64,000 nt of DNA from Lepidurus packardi (taxonomy: Eukaryota > Arthropoda > Branchiopoda > Notostraca > Triopsidae), in the NCBI GenBank assembly GCA_023053545.1, contig JAKZAN010000005.1, forward strand, positions 7,998,001 through 8,062,000, given 5' to 3'. Under the pieces are notes generated by a model. That model was not told the DNA's origin. It saw only the letters and a list, made by a program, of their open reading frames with translations, and searched no databases. The translations under genes were made by a program, and so were the position numbers. Position 1 is the stretch's first letter; each line of letters starts with the position of its first letter. Positions 10,644-22,453 of the stretch are shown piece after piece.

Positions 10644-13195
10644 ATGGCATCTACCAAAGAAAAGACACCCCCTTTGCCCCCCGTAATGCTATCCTCCGAT
10701 GATGCAGCTTTGTCGGTACCAGGCAGTTTATTCAGTCCAAACCAGGAAAATGGGAATACATCAGCGTCTGGATTCTCAGAAACTAAGAGCAAAGTATTCC
10801 TAAATTCTCACCGCTGTACGCAAAAAACTAGTCCTAATTTGTATAAATTATGTTACTTAAAGTCGGCCTTGGTGAGTCCCACCGAAGAGCAGTATGATCT
10901 CTTACTGACGAAAGTGAAGGATTTGATTGACACAGGCAATGGCGAAACCATCTACGAAGTTGGATGCGGGGAAGGTACTAGTGTCATGGTCGCTACAGTT
11001 TTCGTATTTTTTTAAATGTTTATTTTAAGAAGGAGAAGAAAGTGGTCTGGCAGATGATGAATATGAGGCATCAGTGGCAACCTTACAATCTTTGGCCGCA
11101 AGTATAGATTCCGACTGTGTTCTACTACGCGAGAAAAAAGGTGACAAGGGCAAAACTGGACAATTTCTAGTCAGGAAAAAGGTAGATGAAGAAGATTTCG
11201 TGGAAATCCGGTAAGTTATCCACATATCCTTCAACTCAGTGTAGAAAACAGTAATTTCTTGTGTAGAGTGGCTGTAGTTGGAAATGTTGATGCGGGAAAA
11301 TCGACATTACTGGGCGTCTTAACGCATGGAGAGTTGGACAATGGGCGTGGTCTCGCACGGCAAAAACTATTCCGTCACAAACACGAAGTTGAAACCGGGC
11401 GTACATCTTCAGTCGGCAATGATATCTTGGGCTTCGATAGCCGGGGGCGTGTAGTTAACCAAGTTGAACATGGCTCCTTAGATTGGGTTCGGATATGTCA
11501 AAAGTCAACAAAGGTAGTTGCTCGCGATAACTTATTCATGACCTTTATAAAGAAAGTGTTCCGGTGTAGGTTGTGACGTTTATTGATTTGGCTGGCCATG
11601 AGAAGTACTTAAAGACGACCGTGTTCGGAATGACTGGCCACGCACCCGATTTTGGCATGCTTATGGTAGGGGCCAATGCCGGCTTGGTGGGGATGACGAA
11701 AGAGCATTTAGGACTATCGTTAGCACTTTCAGTGCCAGTGTTTGTTGTGGTCACTAAAATCGATATGTGTCCACCCAATGTGCTACAAGATACTTTGCGG
11801 TTACTGGTCAAGGTCCTCAAGTCTCCAGGATGCCGAAAAGTCCCCGTCTTGGTGAAAAACCAGGATGACGTGGTCCTCAGTGCCACGAACTTTGTTTCAG
11901 AAAGGTATTTCTTGGAGATTTTATCTTTTTGTGCTCTAAATACTTTGACTAGGTTATGTCCTATTTTTCAAGTGTCCAATGTGAATGGAGAAAATTTGGA
12001 CTTGTTAAAAATGTTCATGAATCTGCTTAGCACAAGAATGCCCAGTTTCGCCGATGAACCAGCCGAGTTTCAGATCGATGATTCTTACTCTGTACCAGTA
12101 TGTGCTTTTATATTATTATCATAATAAAGGTTTATCATAATTGAGGTTTATTATTGTCATGATTAGGGTTTATGCAACTAAAACTTATTGTATTAAAACA
12201 TTTACTGTTATTTAGGGAGTCGGTACCGTAGTTTCGGGTACAACCATGAAAGGCGTTATCCGTTTAAATGACACTTTGCTTTTGGGACCCGATCCCGTTG
12301 GTCAGTTCATCCCTATTGTTGTCAAAAGCATTCACCGGAAACGTATGCCTGTGCGTGAAGTTCGTGGCGGACAAACCGCTTCCTTTGCTCTCAAAAAAGT
12401 AAACTTGAAATACCCATTCTTCTATCAAGCAATCCTTTATTCATCACTCTTCTCGTATCTGTAGATAAAAAGGTCTCAAATTCGCAAAGGAATGGTTATG
12501 GTTTCAACAGTATTAAACCCCACAGCGTGCTGGGAGTTCGAATCTGAAATTCTGGTATTACATCATCCTACAACCATTAGCACCCGCTACCAGGCAATGG
12601 GTAAGATAGTAATTCTCAGTTCTCCAGAAGTTAGCTAAAAATAAAAACAAACACAACCGCTACTTTAGTTCACTGCGGAAGTATACGACAAACGGCGCAG
12701 ATTTTATCCATGTCACAGGATTGTTTACGAACTGGAGACAAAGCTGTTGTTCGTTTTCGTTTCATCAAGCATCCCGAGTACATTAACCCAGGACAACGCT
12801 TGGTAAGTTTGCGATCATGGTCGTAACAAAGTTGCCTAACTATGGTAATTATTCCAGGTGTTTCGCGAGGGTCGCACAAAAGCTGTCGGGAATATTTCCA
12901 AATGCGTTCCACATGCGCCATTTTCCCATACACCCGCAAAAGTTAAATCGATGAAGGTTCAGCAACGAGCGCAAGTAAATAAATTGTGTGTAAGTGGAAT
13001 ATGATTAAGCGTCAAATTTTTTGTTATGTGTTGACGTAGCCTGGTGAGAATCAAGAGAATATTCCTAGTGGAGAAAAAGCTGAAAACCAGCCCCAAAAGC
13101 CTTCCAAAAGGAACCGTGGCAAGAAAGGTTGTTCTGGAGTTTCTAAACCCCGGATTCAGCCAGCGTTGACTCCTCTGACGAGCACAGCACCGTAA
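10644..13195 (+). CDS. GTPBP1: GTP-binding protein 1 (EF-Tu/eEF1A-like translational GTPase)
   Basis: Translation-factor-type GTPase linked to ribosome rescue and exosome-mediated mRNA turnover. Ten exons (10644-10974, 11033-11210, 11267-11513, 11570-11904, 11953-12097, 12216-12398, 12465-12600, 12669-12802, 12858-12989, 13040-13195) sum to 658 residues, close to vertebrate GTPBP1 (669). G1 is GNVDAGKS, G3 is DLAGHEKY and G4 is [29 protein letters not shown] and [10 protein letters not shown] are hallmark blocks. The C-terminal tail is a variable Lys/Pro-rich segment, as in relatives. The paralog GTPBP2 is the main alternative; block similarity favours GTPBP1. The start sits in a good context (ACCATGG). 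Confidence 0.93.
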
Positions 13196-13388
13196 AACAC
13201 ATATTGTACAAGCAAAAATCTACTTATTCACCAGAGTTTTGGATATTACTTTGCCTAGATAAAAGAAGAATTTGCATGCACCGTACCTTTTGTGAATTGG
13301 AAAATTTTACCTGGAAAACTTTTAGAATATTTTTATGGTTGGAGTTTTATGGGAGGTTAATTGGAAAGATCTGATCTCGGATCGAGGA

Positions 13389-13394
13389 AATAAA
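13389..13394 (+). terminator. Likely poly(A) signal of GTPBP1
   Basis: AATAAA about 195 nt after the GTPBP1 stop codon, before the convergent NCBP2-AS2-like gene. Confidence 0.5.
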
Positions 13395-13464
13395 TTCGTT
13401 TTACGCCATTTGTATTACTTAACTAGTTTCATTAGGAATATTTACAAGTAATAAGCACTATACA

Positions 13465-13728
13465 TTATTTGGGTGGCTTTTTAAGGTCTTTGCTTAGTTT
13501 TTGAAATTCTTCGCCAAAACTTGTGCCGAAGCGTTTGGCTCTTTCTAAGGCTTGTTGTGGCAGACCAGACTTCAAGGCTTGTTCGAAATTTTCTGGGGCA
13601 ATAGCTCTGCCTCTATTATACATATACACGACTAACTGAGCCGCTCGTCGAACCGGATACGATTCAGAAAGTTTCTCGATGACTTGAGGATGACCAGCAA
13701 GCCAAGTAAATAAGTGTCGAAAGACCAT
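13465..13728 (-). CDS. NCBP2-AS2-like microprotein
   Basis: An 87-residue single-exon frame starting MVFRHLFTWLAGHPQVIEKL and continuing SESYPVRRAAQLVVY. The pattern of LSESxPxRRAAQL and a later Arg/Lys-rich helix (RAKRFGTSFGEEFQ) matches the small conserved animal protein encoded by human NCBP2-AS2, whose role is poorly known. The start is in a strong context (A at -3, G at +4). It lies 38 bp downstream of the MED9 stop on the same strand, with no AATAAA between, so the two may share a transcript. Confidence 0.8.
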   Translation of the reverse strand: MVFRHLFTWLAGHPQVIEKLSESYPVRRAAQLVVYMYNRGRAIAPENFEQALKSGLPQQALERAKRFGTSFGEEFQKLSKDLKKPPK

Positions 13729-13766
13729 AGTTGGAAGAAAGGCGGTATAATGGCAGTATTTAAACT

Positions 13767-14272
13767 TTATTTGGGAAGATCGAAGGGACCCAAATTCCGG
13801 TACTTCAGAAGAAGTTCGCGTTTGAGAGTCAACTGCTGACGCAGTAGATCTAATTGTTCCAGTTGTTCTTCCTGACTAAACTCAATCCCAGGCAGCTTCT
13901 TAATCTAGAACATATATACTCATTAAGTATAAATTTCTTCTACTTTTATAATAATTTACTTGTTCTCGAGCCTGGTCAAGCTTTTTTTGTAACTCCAGCA
14001 CTTTCTGGTAAGTTTCCTGGGAGTCTTTCAGCTTCTGAGTATTGTCAACTGGGTCTCTTTCAAAGCTGGGCGAGAATACAATAAACATTAAGTAACACAA
14101 TTATTAGTACACTATTCTAATGTTACCTAATCTATGTATATTTTCAAATTAAATTAATTAAAACGATGCTTTAAATTAGTTACATAGGGAAAACAAAATA
14201 TTGGTACCTTTTAATTATGTCGTAAATTAAAGGTAAAAAGTCAATATCCACTTCTTCTACCGAAGCTGACAT
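13767..14272 (-). CDS. MED9: Mediator complex subunit 9
   Basis: Component of the Mediator middle module, which bridges activators and RNA polymerase II. Three exons (14208-14272, 13960-14065, 13767-13904) give 102 residues. Landmarks are the acidic start EEVDIDFLPLIYDIIKR, a central coiled coil (KVLELQKKLDQAREQ), and the conserved end IKKLPGIEFSQEEQL ... LLLKYRNLGPFDLPK, close to vertebrate MED9. Divergent from histone H3.3, with CCAAT boxes between them; followed at 38 bp by the NCBP2-AS2-like frame. Confidence 0.9.
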
Positions 14273-14420
14273 GTTGCCGAGTCGCACGTTTTACTATGAA
14301 CGAGTATCTTCAGCCAATCAGGGACTCGCTTATTCTGACCAATGGGAACACAGGCTTTCATGACATCATTGACCAAAGCATGCGCACTGGCTTATTCTAC
14401 AGTCAGCCTTTGTGAAGTGA
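14273..14420. promoter_or_regulatory. Bidirectional promoter region, MED9 / histone H3.3
   Basis: Between the MED9 start codon and the H3.3 first exon lie two CCAAT boxes (14314-14318 in AGCCAATCAG, 14339-14343 in GACCAATGGG) and a CRE-like TGACATCA at 14361-14368. CCAAT and CRE elements are known in animal H3.3 and housekeeping promoters. No clear TATA box is seen. Confidence 0.6.
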
Positions 14421-15476
<1,056 letters not shown>

Positions 15477-16000
15477 ACACAGGTTGTAGGTCCTATTCGG
15501 GGATCTTCGACAGCGTTTTATGAAATTTTAAAACAATCTCCTTCGTATCGTCTCCTATCATTCATTCAACATTTTTGGCCTAGGGTAGAATGTGTGAAAG
15601 AGAACTGACATACCATGGTTGAAATTATTATTATTATTTTCTGCAATTGCAAAACACATCCATTTTGAGTATTTAGATTCAGATACTTGCACACTTGTTG
15701 GAAGATCTCAGAAGAGCAATTGCTTTTTGCTGCCGTTACTGCGAAACAAACATTAACAGTTGCAGCATTTGGCTAGAAAGAAGTTGTGCGGTTCTGAAGC
15801 TGCTCAACATTCACTGCTGTCAACTTCCACCACATGCTATTATTTTGAAAAATCATCCCGACGGACGGATTCATTCTTTGATGTTTTGTACCAGAAAAAT
15901 TAGACTTAGTCGGTAATTGGTTTTGGTAGTGTAGAAATTCTCCCACCCTTTCATAGTCCTTGAATGTAATAAAAATATCCTTTTCATATTCGGAAGGGAC

Positions 16001-16006
16001 TTTATT
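16001..16006 (-). terminator. Likely poly(A) signal of UQCC4
   Basis: AATAAA on the minus strand, 33 nt downstream of the UQCC4 stop codon. Confidence 0.6.
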
Positions 16007-16039
16007 GACAATATGTACCATACAACAGCTAATAAATTA

Positions 16040-16432
16040 TTAATCCTTGGACGAAGTCAACTCATCTAGTCGCTGCTTGAGGGCTGCGTTGTCTTCTCCA
16101 TGTTCTTCATTGTACTGGATCCTGATTTCTATCTGCTTTCTTTCGAGACCAGGGACATGGTCATACAAGCTAACCTCAAGCTTCTCGTCGATGTCGTTTT
16201 CCTCGCGTAGGATGCAAAAGTAGACCATGAATGCTGCCAGAGACAATCCGATAACTATTGGCTCGTACCAAGGCTTATCCTCTTTTGGCAATCCACTATA
16301 CGAGTTTTGGGCTTTCCATGTGGCAGCCTTGGACTGTGAGTACTTTATGGGTTCATTATTAATATCTTCTGAGGGCTTACTAGATACTACTCTTCTTTGG
16401 ATACACTTATGTGTGTAAAATTGCCTAGACAA
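16040..16432 (-). CDS. UQCC4: UQCC4 / CCSMST1-like mitochondrial complex III assembly factor
   Basis: Small inner-membrane protein needed for assembly of ubiquinol-cytochrome c reductase in vertebrates. Single exon of 130 residues. It has a basic N-terminus (MSRQFYTHKCIQRRVVSSKP), the conserved EPIKYSQSKAATWK block (compare the vertebrate PIEFSSSKA motif), DKPWYEPI, one membrane span (IVIGLSLAAFMVYFCIL) and REENDID directly after it, matching the family LREESE pattern. The C-terminal charged tail is variable. Divergent from MSRB1 (268 bp between the starts). Confidence 0.82.
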   Translation of the reverse strand: MSRQFYTHKCIQRRVVSSKPSEDINNEPIKYSQSKAATWKAQNSYSGLPKEDKPWYEPIVIGLSLAAFMVYFCILREENDIDEKLEVSLYDHVPGLERKQIEIRIQYNEEHGEDNAALKQRLDELTSSKD

Positions 16433-16700
16433 GAGTTACGTAAGTTTACATGCTTTAAAACAAGGTAACTTACAGTGAACATCTCGGTATTCTTTTGTAA
16501 ATATCCATTATACGTACGAGCATTGTACTTGATCAACGCACTGGTTCGCCCGAAAAAATACACGAAATTCGTAATGTGCTTTTTTAAGCCTTGTTTTCTT
16601 TATTCAATATTGGGTGCACGATTTCTGAATCGATTTACTACTTCCTTCGATTGTTGAACATAAACGATTTTTTATACATTAAGCTGATCAACAAACAAAC

Positions 16701-17429
16701 ATGGCGTTTTGTATGAAGCAAAACGCTGAGGAGCATTACCGTGATCATTACGAAACGGGTAAGCTAATTTAACTTAAAATAATAATGGCTTTTATGCAAC
16801 CTGAGCATATAAACAAAACGTATATCAGAGTTTATCATTATAAGGTATGTTATCAATGTCTAATCTAAAGTTTTGTATGTATAATTCTCCGGGAGCTTTC
16901 GCCACCTGCTGCAAATTTAATTATATTATTGCGGTGGGATTTTAAATATATATTATTATTATTGTATTATCAAGGGACGTAGCAACCAAATGTTACAAGG
17001 CCAATGAAGCAAATGACAAAACAACAGAGAGCATTATCAAACTGCTATTAAATTCTTGTATATGGCAGGAGTCTACGCGTGTGCATCTTGTGGCTACGAG
17101 TTATTCTCCAGCCGCTCGAAGTTCGAACATCATTCCGAATGGCCAGCTTTTTCTAATACAGTTCATGAAGATTCGCTAACTAAAGTTCCCGAAGAAGGAA
17201 GACCAGGCGCGTTAAGGGTGTCGTGTGGAAAATGCGACTATAGTCTGGGTCACGAGTTTCAGAATGAAGGGCCTGATGCTGAGAAGAAGCTGTCCCGCTT
17301 TTGAATATACAGCAACAAGCTGAAATTCATCCCTCATCCAGGTATATTTGCATTTCAGCTTGGCATTAATTTTTTACCGCTATTCGTCCTGCAGATGGGG
17401 CCAAATCTCTCAACGCAACTAACGGTTAG
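16701..17429 (+). CDS. MSRB1: Methionine-R-sulfoxide reductase B1, selenoprotein with in-frame UGA
   Basis: Reduces methionine-R-sulfoxide in proteins, in cytosol and nucleus. Exons 16701-16758, 17069-17341 and 17395-17429 give 121 residues if the TGA at 17302-17304 is read as selenocysteine; vertebrate MSRB1 has 116. Zinc-site motifs are CASCGYELF and [12 protein letters not shown]; the substrate block is SEWPAF. The catalytic position follows SRF: SRF[11 protein letters not shown], exactly where vertebrate MSRB1 has Sec. The frame continues through [12 protein letters not shown], splices across a 53-bp intron and stops at TAG. A SECIS-like hairpin follows at 17491. If UGA were a stop, the enzyme would lack its catalytic residue, so truncation is unlikely. 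Confidence 0.88.
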
Positions 17430-17486
17430 TGATATAAACGGTGCCAAGTGAAGATTTAGCGTTCAGCTTGCTCATTTTATGTGAAA

Positions 17487-17542
17487 TTCCATGAAACGAT
17501 GGTGCTAAAGTTCGAAGGAACCGTACCAAAGTGGAAGTATCC
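17487..17542 (+). promoter_or_regulatory. Candidate SECIS element (form II)
   Basis: Lies 62 nt after the MSRB1 stop. Quartet strand AUGA at 17491-17494 faces GGAA at 17533-17536, allowing tandem G-A pairs. Helix II pairs UGGUGC (17500-17505) with GUACCA (17523-17528), with weaker pairs below. An AAA bulge (17507-17509) follows, then a short helix GUUC / GAAC (17510-17513 with 17518-17521) around a GAAG loop. This order is that of form II SECIS elements. Helix I is weak by eye. Confidence 0.65.
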
Positions 17543-17772
17543 TTTTATTTTCAACAGAAATGGAAAGCATTACGCCAAATCGTATAATAAGTATATTCAT
17601 GGGTTTATTTTTTCTTGTTGTTGCGATACAAACTAGAGCTCAGTAAAGAAGTATAAAATGTTAACAATTGGTTATAGAATCGTTAAGATTCCATAGAATC
17701 TTGGTCGCAGTAAAACTTCAGACCTAGTAATAAAGATAAAATAGTTTTGAATTGGAAATTTTTAAAAAATTT

Positions 17773-18988
17773 TCAATTTTTACTATTTGCTAATTGTTTA
17801 TACGCTAACGTAGCGGTGCTATCCGGTGAATCTTCCAAATAATTCCTCCCTTCGTCGCAAGCATGACCTACTCTTGGGTCAAGTGGAATTTTCCCCAAGA
17901 AGGTAATCCCGACGTCTTTTGCCAGTTTAGTCGCACCCCCTGTAGTGGGAGGGAAAATGGGTGTTTCAACCTGAAGACGAAACAAAACAATTTTCATTTC
18001 TTGTTCCCGCAAAAAGAACTTAACCTACCGAGCACTTGGGACAAACGAAAACGCTCATGTTTTCTAGAATACCGATTATAGGTAAACCAACTTTCTTACA
18101 AAAGTTGATTTCTTTGCGAACGTCCGCAAGAGAAACTTCTTGGGGCGTGGTAACCAGCACGGCTCCGTCTAATCCACATGGTTGTAGCAGTTGCACTAAG
18201 GACAGATGCTCGTCTGATGTTCCAGGAGGAGTATCGATGAGCAAATAGTCCACAGCACCCCAGTCCACGTCCATTAGAAATTGCTTGATCAGACCTATGG
18301 GAAAAAGACAAGTTAAAATCCCGATAGATTGACCATATCAGTACCGTTTTTCTTTGGCCCTCTCCAGATTACAGCATCGTCCGGCGATGCTAGCAAGAAG
18401 CCCACAGACATGAGCGACAGGTTCTCTTCCACGTACACAGGCGACCAGCCAGACCCGCTTTGGTGGACCTGCTCGCCTTCTACTCCCATAACTCTCGGCA
18501 TCGAGGGCCCACAAATGTCCACGTCCATGATTGCAACCTAGACAAACATCGATAATGACCCATTTCTTAATTTAAAACTCAATGTCACGTTTGTAGTGTC
18601 TAATGCTAGAGCCCTAGCAAGCATCCCAGTCACTGTGCTTTTTCCAACACCTCCTTTCCCCGAGATTACTAGAACTTTATGCTTCACGGTGCTCAAACGT
18701 TCTTTGATAACCATGATAGCTAAATACAACAAAAATTAAAATCAGAAATAATATAAAAAATAGATTATGCATTATAATTTATATATTACCAGGATCGGGC
18801 ACTTTGGCTTGCCCAGAAGCACATATGTTTTGATTGGGGCATCCAGCACATGCTGAAGTTTTACCCGCTGCTTCGCTCGCAGTGCCAGGGCAATCTAGAT
18901 AATGAATAAATGATTCGTTAACTCCGATTTTGTAATTACATCATAGCTATAACTTACGTTCAGGAGCGTCCACAGGAATGTCTGCCAT
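17773..18988 (-). CDS. NUBP1: Cytosolic Fe-S cluster assembly factor NUBP1 (Nbp35)
   Basis: P-loop ATPase scaffold of the cytosolic iron-sulfur assembly pathway, acting with NUBP2. Starts [10 protein letters not shown]; about six short-intron exons. The N-terminal cluster motif is [19 protein letters not shown] with NQNIC following. The deviant Walker A is GKGGVGKST. Further hallmarks are [54 protein letters not shown] and [14 protein letters not shown]. The C-terminal CPKC motif that binds the bridging cluster is present in VFVCPKC. A conserved IFPPTTGG block follows. The N-terminal Cys motif identifies it as NUBP1 rather than NUBP2. Confidence 0.95.
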
Positions 18989-19606
18989 TAATATTATAGT
19001 AAAATTCAAGAAGAAAGTGAAATGTACACTCTTGTTTTTCTTTTGCTTTTGTCACGTGGTAACTTATCCTGTTGCTATGCAACGTCCCATCCTTTGTGAT
19101 TGTTTATTGCGCAATGACTTTCGTTTTTGCCTGATCTTTTGTGTTTATATAAGAACAAATATTATATACGTACCTATAAGGAATTGCTGATCAAAAATGC
19201 ACAGGTAGTAACATTTTTATTGCAATTTCTGCATACAAGTTATTAGACCCATTATCATTTACACGACTCTGTACATGGTAACTGTATGCGATATTTTGGC
19301 CAAACCACGAAACTTCGTGTTTTGCTAACATGATTGGAAAAGACAATAGTTGTGACTAACAGAATAGACCGGAAGCATAGGGGTGCGGGACCCAAAACTC
19401 CATCCAGATGAGGCCATAGAATATTCGGGGTATTCCCTTTCTTTCTTTCCGCGGGGTACGGGTAGGGTGGGGTCAAGTTTCCGCCAGTGATTGTGTCCAC
19501 ATATGCCGTCCATGTGTTCGGAAACTCGATGTGGACACGGCGTTGACACAGGCAGTCCGTTAACGTGTAGTCTCATGTCGGTTTCTTTCCTGTTGGTGTA
19601 TTAGTA
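18989..19606. other. Intergenic region between NUBP1 and JmjC gene
   Basis: Divergent gene pair; presumably carries both promoters and leaders. AT-rich near NUBP1, more GC-balanced near 19,400-19,550. No coding exon recognised. Confidence 0.5.
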
Positions 19607-20518
19607 ATGCAGTCCTCTTGGAAAAACTTGATTTGCGTGATTTTCATTGCAATATTGGCATTGCTGTGGGACTCTGACTTATTCTGGGATGAGTTCTTCA
19701 CTTCGCGCTGTTTACTGGAAAACAACTACTTTATTATGGAAGCCACCCGACCTGTGACCGAATGCGACATTTGCAAAGACGTAACCGAACCTTTGATCCT
19801 AGTAAATCCTAGTCCGGAAGAATTCCAAACCGTGGCCTATTCTTCCCGTCCGATACTCGTCAAAGGCGCTACACGTAACTGGACTGCCTTAAATGTCTTC
19901 AGCCTCCAATTTTTCGCCAAACTTTACGCTTCCCTACCCGGAGCGTTCGATAGCGTCGAAGAAGAATGTCAGTTCTTCCCGTTTCGCACCGAATTCGTCC
20001 GACTCCAAGAAGTATTTCATATGCCCCCCGCACGAGCTGCGCTAGAACCGGGTGAAAAACCTTGGTACATTGGATGGTAATTACATACAAAGCCCTTCCG
20101 TTAACTGCTCTAATTTTTTCTAAATTTTTTGTCTCTCTTTTTCTAAACTGCCAGGAGTAATTGTCATCCGGATGTCAAGAGCGTGCTGCGATCCCATTAC
20201 CAACGACCCGCTTTTTTACCACGTCAGTCGGAAGCTTCTTGTTTAGATTGGATTTTTATCGGAGGTCCTGGACCCGCGTCGTCCATGCACGTAAATCACA
20301 TTCATATTCTGGTGACTTATCCAGCGCTGCATAATTTTCTCTAGTTGGATTACGTTCAACGGCCTTCCTGGCAGGCCCAGATTGTTGGTCGTAAATTTTG
20401 GCGGCTTTTGCCGCCTCCCGAATGCGAACTGCATTGCACTGGTTTGAATATCACAGTAGAAACGGGAGATATTGGTACTTTTAAAACAACATTGTCCAGC
20501 ATTCTCGGATTTTATCTT

Positions 20519-20552
<34 letters not shown>

Positions 20553-20638
20553 TATTAATAGATACTAATCAATGGTATCACGATACGTACGTCCTGGAGT
20601 CTGGTTTGTCCATCACGATTGGATCCGAGTACGACTAA
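19607..20638 (+). CDS. Membrane-anchored JmjC/cupin_8 domain protein
   Basis: Putative Fe(II)/2-oxoglutarate oxygenase. Four exons (19607-20076, 20155-20290, 20345-20474, 20553-20638) give 273 residues. The N-terminus has one strong hydrophobic span (LICVIFIAILALLW), suggesting a type II membrane or signal-anchored protein with the catalytic domain in the lumen or outside. The domain starts around SRPILVKGATRNWTAL; the iron triad can be read as H-x-D in SSMHLDYV and the distal H in QWYHDTYV. The end LSITIGSEYD closes the fold. Last intron ends in a run of 30 T. The family resembles JmjC hydroxylases but I cannot assign a named ortholog; substrate unknown. Confidence 0.75.
20521..20550 (+). 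repeat. T(30) homopolymer directly before splice acceptor
   Basis: Thirty consecutive T directly followed by the AG acceptor of the last JmjC exon. It acts as the polypyrimidine tract of that intron. Its length may be imprecise for sequencing reasons. Confidence 0.9.
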
Positions 20639-20963
20639 CTTGGTGTAGATGCCAGAACTGTGTTCCCTAGTCTTCCGAAATCCGTTGCCAAAGATTCTAA
20701 CTTTATTAATTTATTAAAAGAGCCAAAAACAAAACTGTCTCTTTCGTCCCTAAACATCTGTGCCAAGCCAGGAGAGTACACGCTAAAATTGCATCAAATG
20801 TATGTATTTTTTCTTTCAACTGTGCAAAAAGCTTAGCTTGACGACTCATCTGTACAAGGATATATGCCGCAAGCATTTATCACCGAATCCCAGCCTTACT
20901 TGGCAAGGCAACGCATTGTTTTTCTTCTGTAGTCAGCGTTAGTGTATCTTTTTGCCTCCTAGC

Positions 20964-22153
20964 TTAGAAAAACTGCCATTTTCCCAAAACGGCATCCTTG
21001 ATAGCATCCACGTATTGGCTAGGCACCCAGTAAATCCAGTAGCGTGAAGCTTCTGTCGGGCCCAGCTGCAACGCCTTACACAGAAGTACCCAACAATTAA
21101 ACTACGTCACGTACTGTACAAGGTAATCTCAACTGAGATCATTTTACCATGATATGGTACTCCTCGTGATCATGGATAGGTTCCGAGACGACGGTTTTAA
21201 TAGAATTCATAGGAACTTTATCCGTTCTTTCCTTAGTACCAATCCAGATTTGATCTGCTTCCATTTTAAACGTGAGGCGCACTTTATTGCCGGATTTATT
21301 GACCATTCCACTTAACGGCTGAGGAGGAAGCGGTTCCTGGGTAACGAAGAAACTGTTTTCAACCATGTCGGCAACTTTCTGTTTGCTTTACCTTTCGGCC
21401 CTTTATTCCTGGCAAAGCGTCTTCCGGTACGCCTTTGTCCAGAACTTTCCTGTGTTGTTTTTGCTGACTTAAGGGTTCTTTGGAAGAACTGACTTCGACC
21501 GTCTCACCTTTCGCTGCCTAAGAAAAGCACGGTAAAAGGATGGGAAAAACGGATGTTATTCATTACTTCAGATGAAGACGGAACAGCCACAGCCAAAACG
21601 TCAGTCGGTTTAGAACCAATAACCATGACCTTGGCTCCTTCAACTACGCCGACCTCTTTGAGCGTGCGCTCATCTTTAGCTAATCCTTTGACCATCACTT
21701 TCTGCATTCCAGCAGGAACATCTGAACGATTAATGAGGTTCCAGTGTAAAATAGGTTGTACATGACTTCATTTTTTTTTTTAATTTCTTACCAATAATAG
21801 TTTCTAAGTGATCTTTGAGCTTTCCGACAGTGTCACTGAGACTAAAAGATACGTCATACTTCTGCTTGTTAAAAATAACTTTGAATTTTGCAATATCTTC
21901 CTTAAGTGAAGTGCTTTCATGTTTGGGACATTTCGGAGATGTACTATTATTGTTTGAAGGAGACACGTCATTCTTCCCAGGAGTGGGGATCAGTTTCCCA
22001 TCGTTTGAGCCTATACTACCGCTCTCCTGCTTTGTAGCTTTGTCTAGTTCAACATCTTTTAAAACAGACATGGAAAGGTAGCACATAAACGATTACTTTT
22101 TTGCGAAAAAGGGAAAAAAACTTACTTGTGTTCGTTTCAGAGGATGTTTCCAT
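20964..22153 (-). CDS. UBFD1: Ubiquitin domain-containing protein UBFD1
   Basis: Ubiquitin-like-fold protein linked to NF-kB regulation in mammals. Start METSSETNT (22151-22153) is joined to NVELDKATK by an acceptor at TTTTAAAAG, avoiding a weaker downstream ATG. The ubiquitin-like domain runs from KFKVIFNKQKYDVSF to MQKVMVKGLAKDERTL and GAKVMVIGSKPTDVLAV. The C-terminal UBFD1-specific domain has PLSGMVNKSGNKVRLTF, QIWIGTKERTDKVPM, VVSEPIHDHEEYH, then ASRYWIYWVPSQYVDAIKDA and the end GKWQFF. All blocks match vertebrate UBFD1. Convergent with the JmjC gene and divergent from kish (about 300 bp between starts). Confidence 0.93.
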
Positions 22154-22453
22154 TGCTTTGTAGTGTTTTGATTTCACAAATGTACCTAGAAGCCGTGCAT
22201 TAAATTGAGATCAAGGGCAAAATATCAACAGAAAGTTTGAGAAATTTTTTAAATTCCTAGTGCCGACGACGTTTGTTTTGACTTCACAGAATAAGAATAT
22301 CACGCGACCCGCGAATCTCCAGGCCGCCCTCGGTTCATTCGCGTTTCAAATTGACCGAAGGTAAGAAGCGATGGTGACGTGCATGTGCGGTTTGTTTTGG
22401 GTGTGAAGAAGTGTGAGAACTAAGATTTTACAAGCTCAGAAACAGCATTCGAC

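Noticed and set aside
15773-16021. 82-codon minus-strand frame after UQCC4
   Set aside because: It contains the UQCC4 poly(A) signal and sits in its 3' UTR; no family features.
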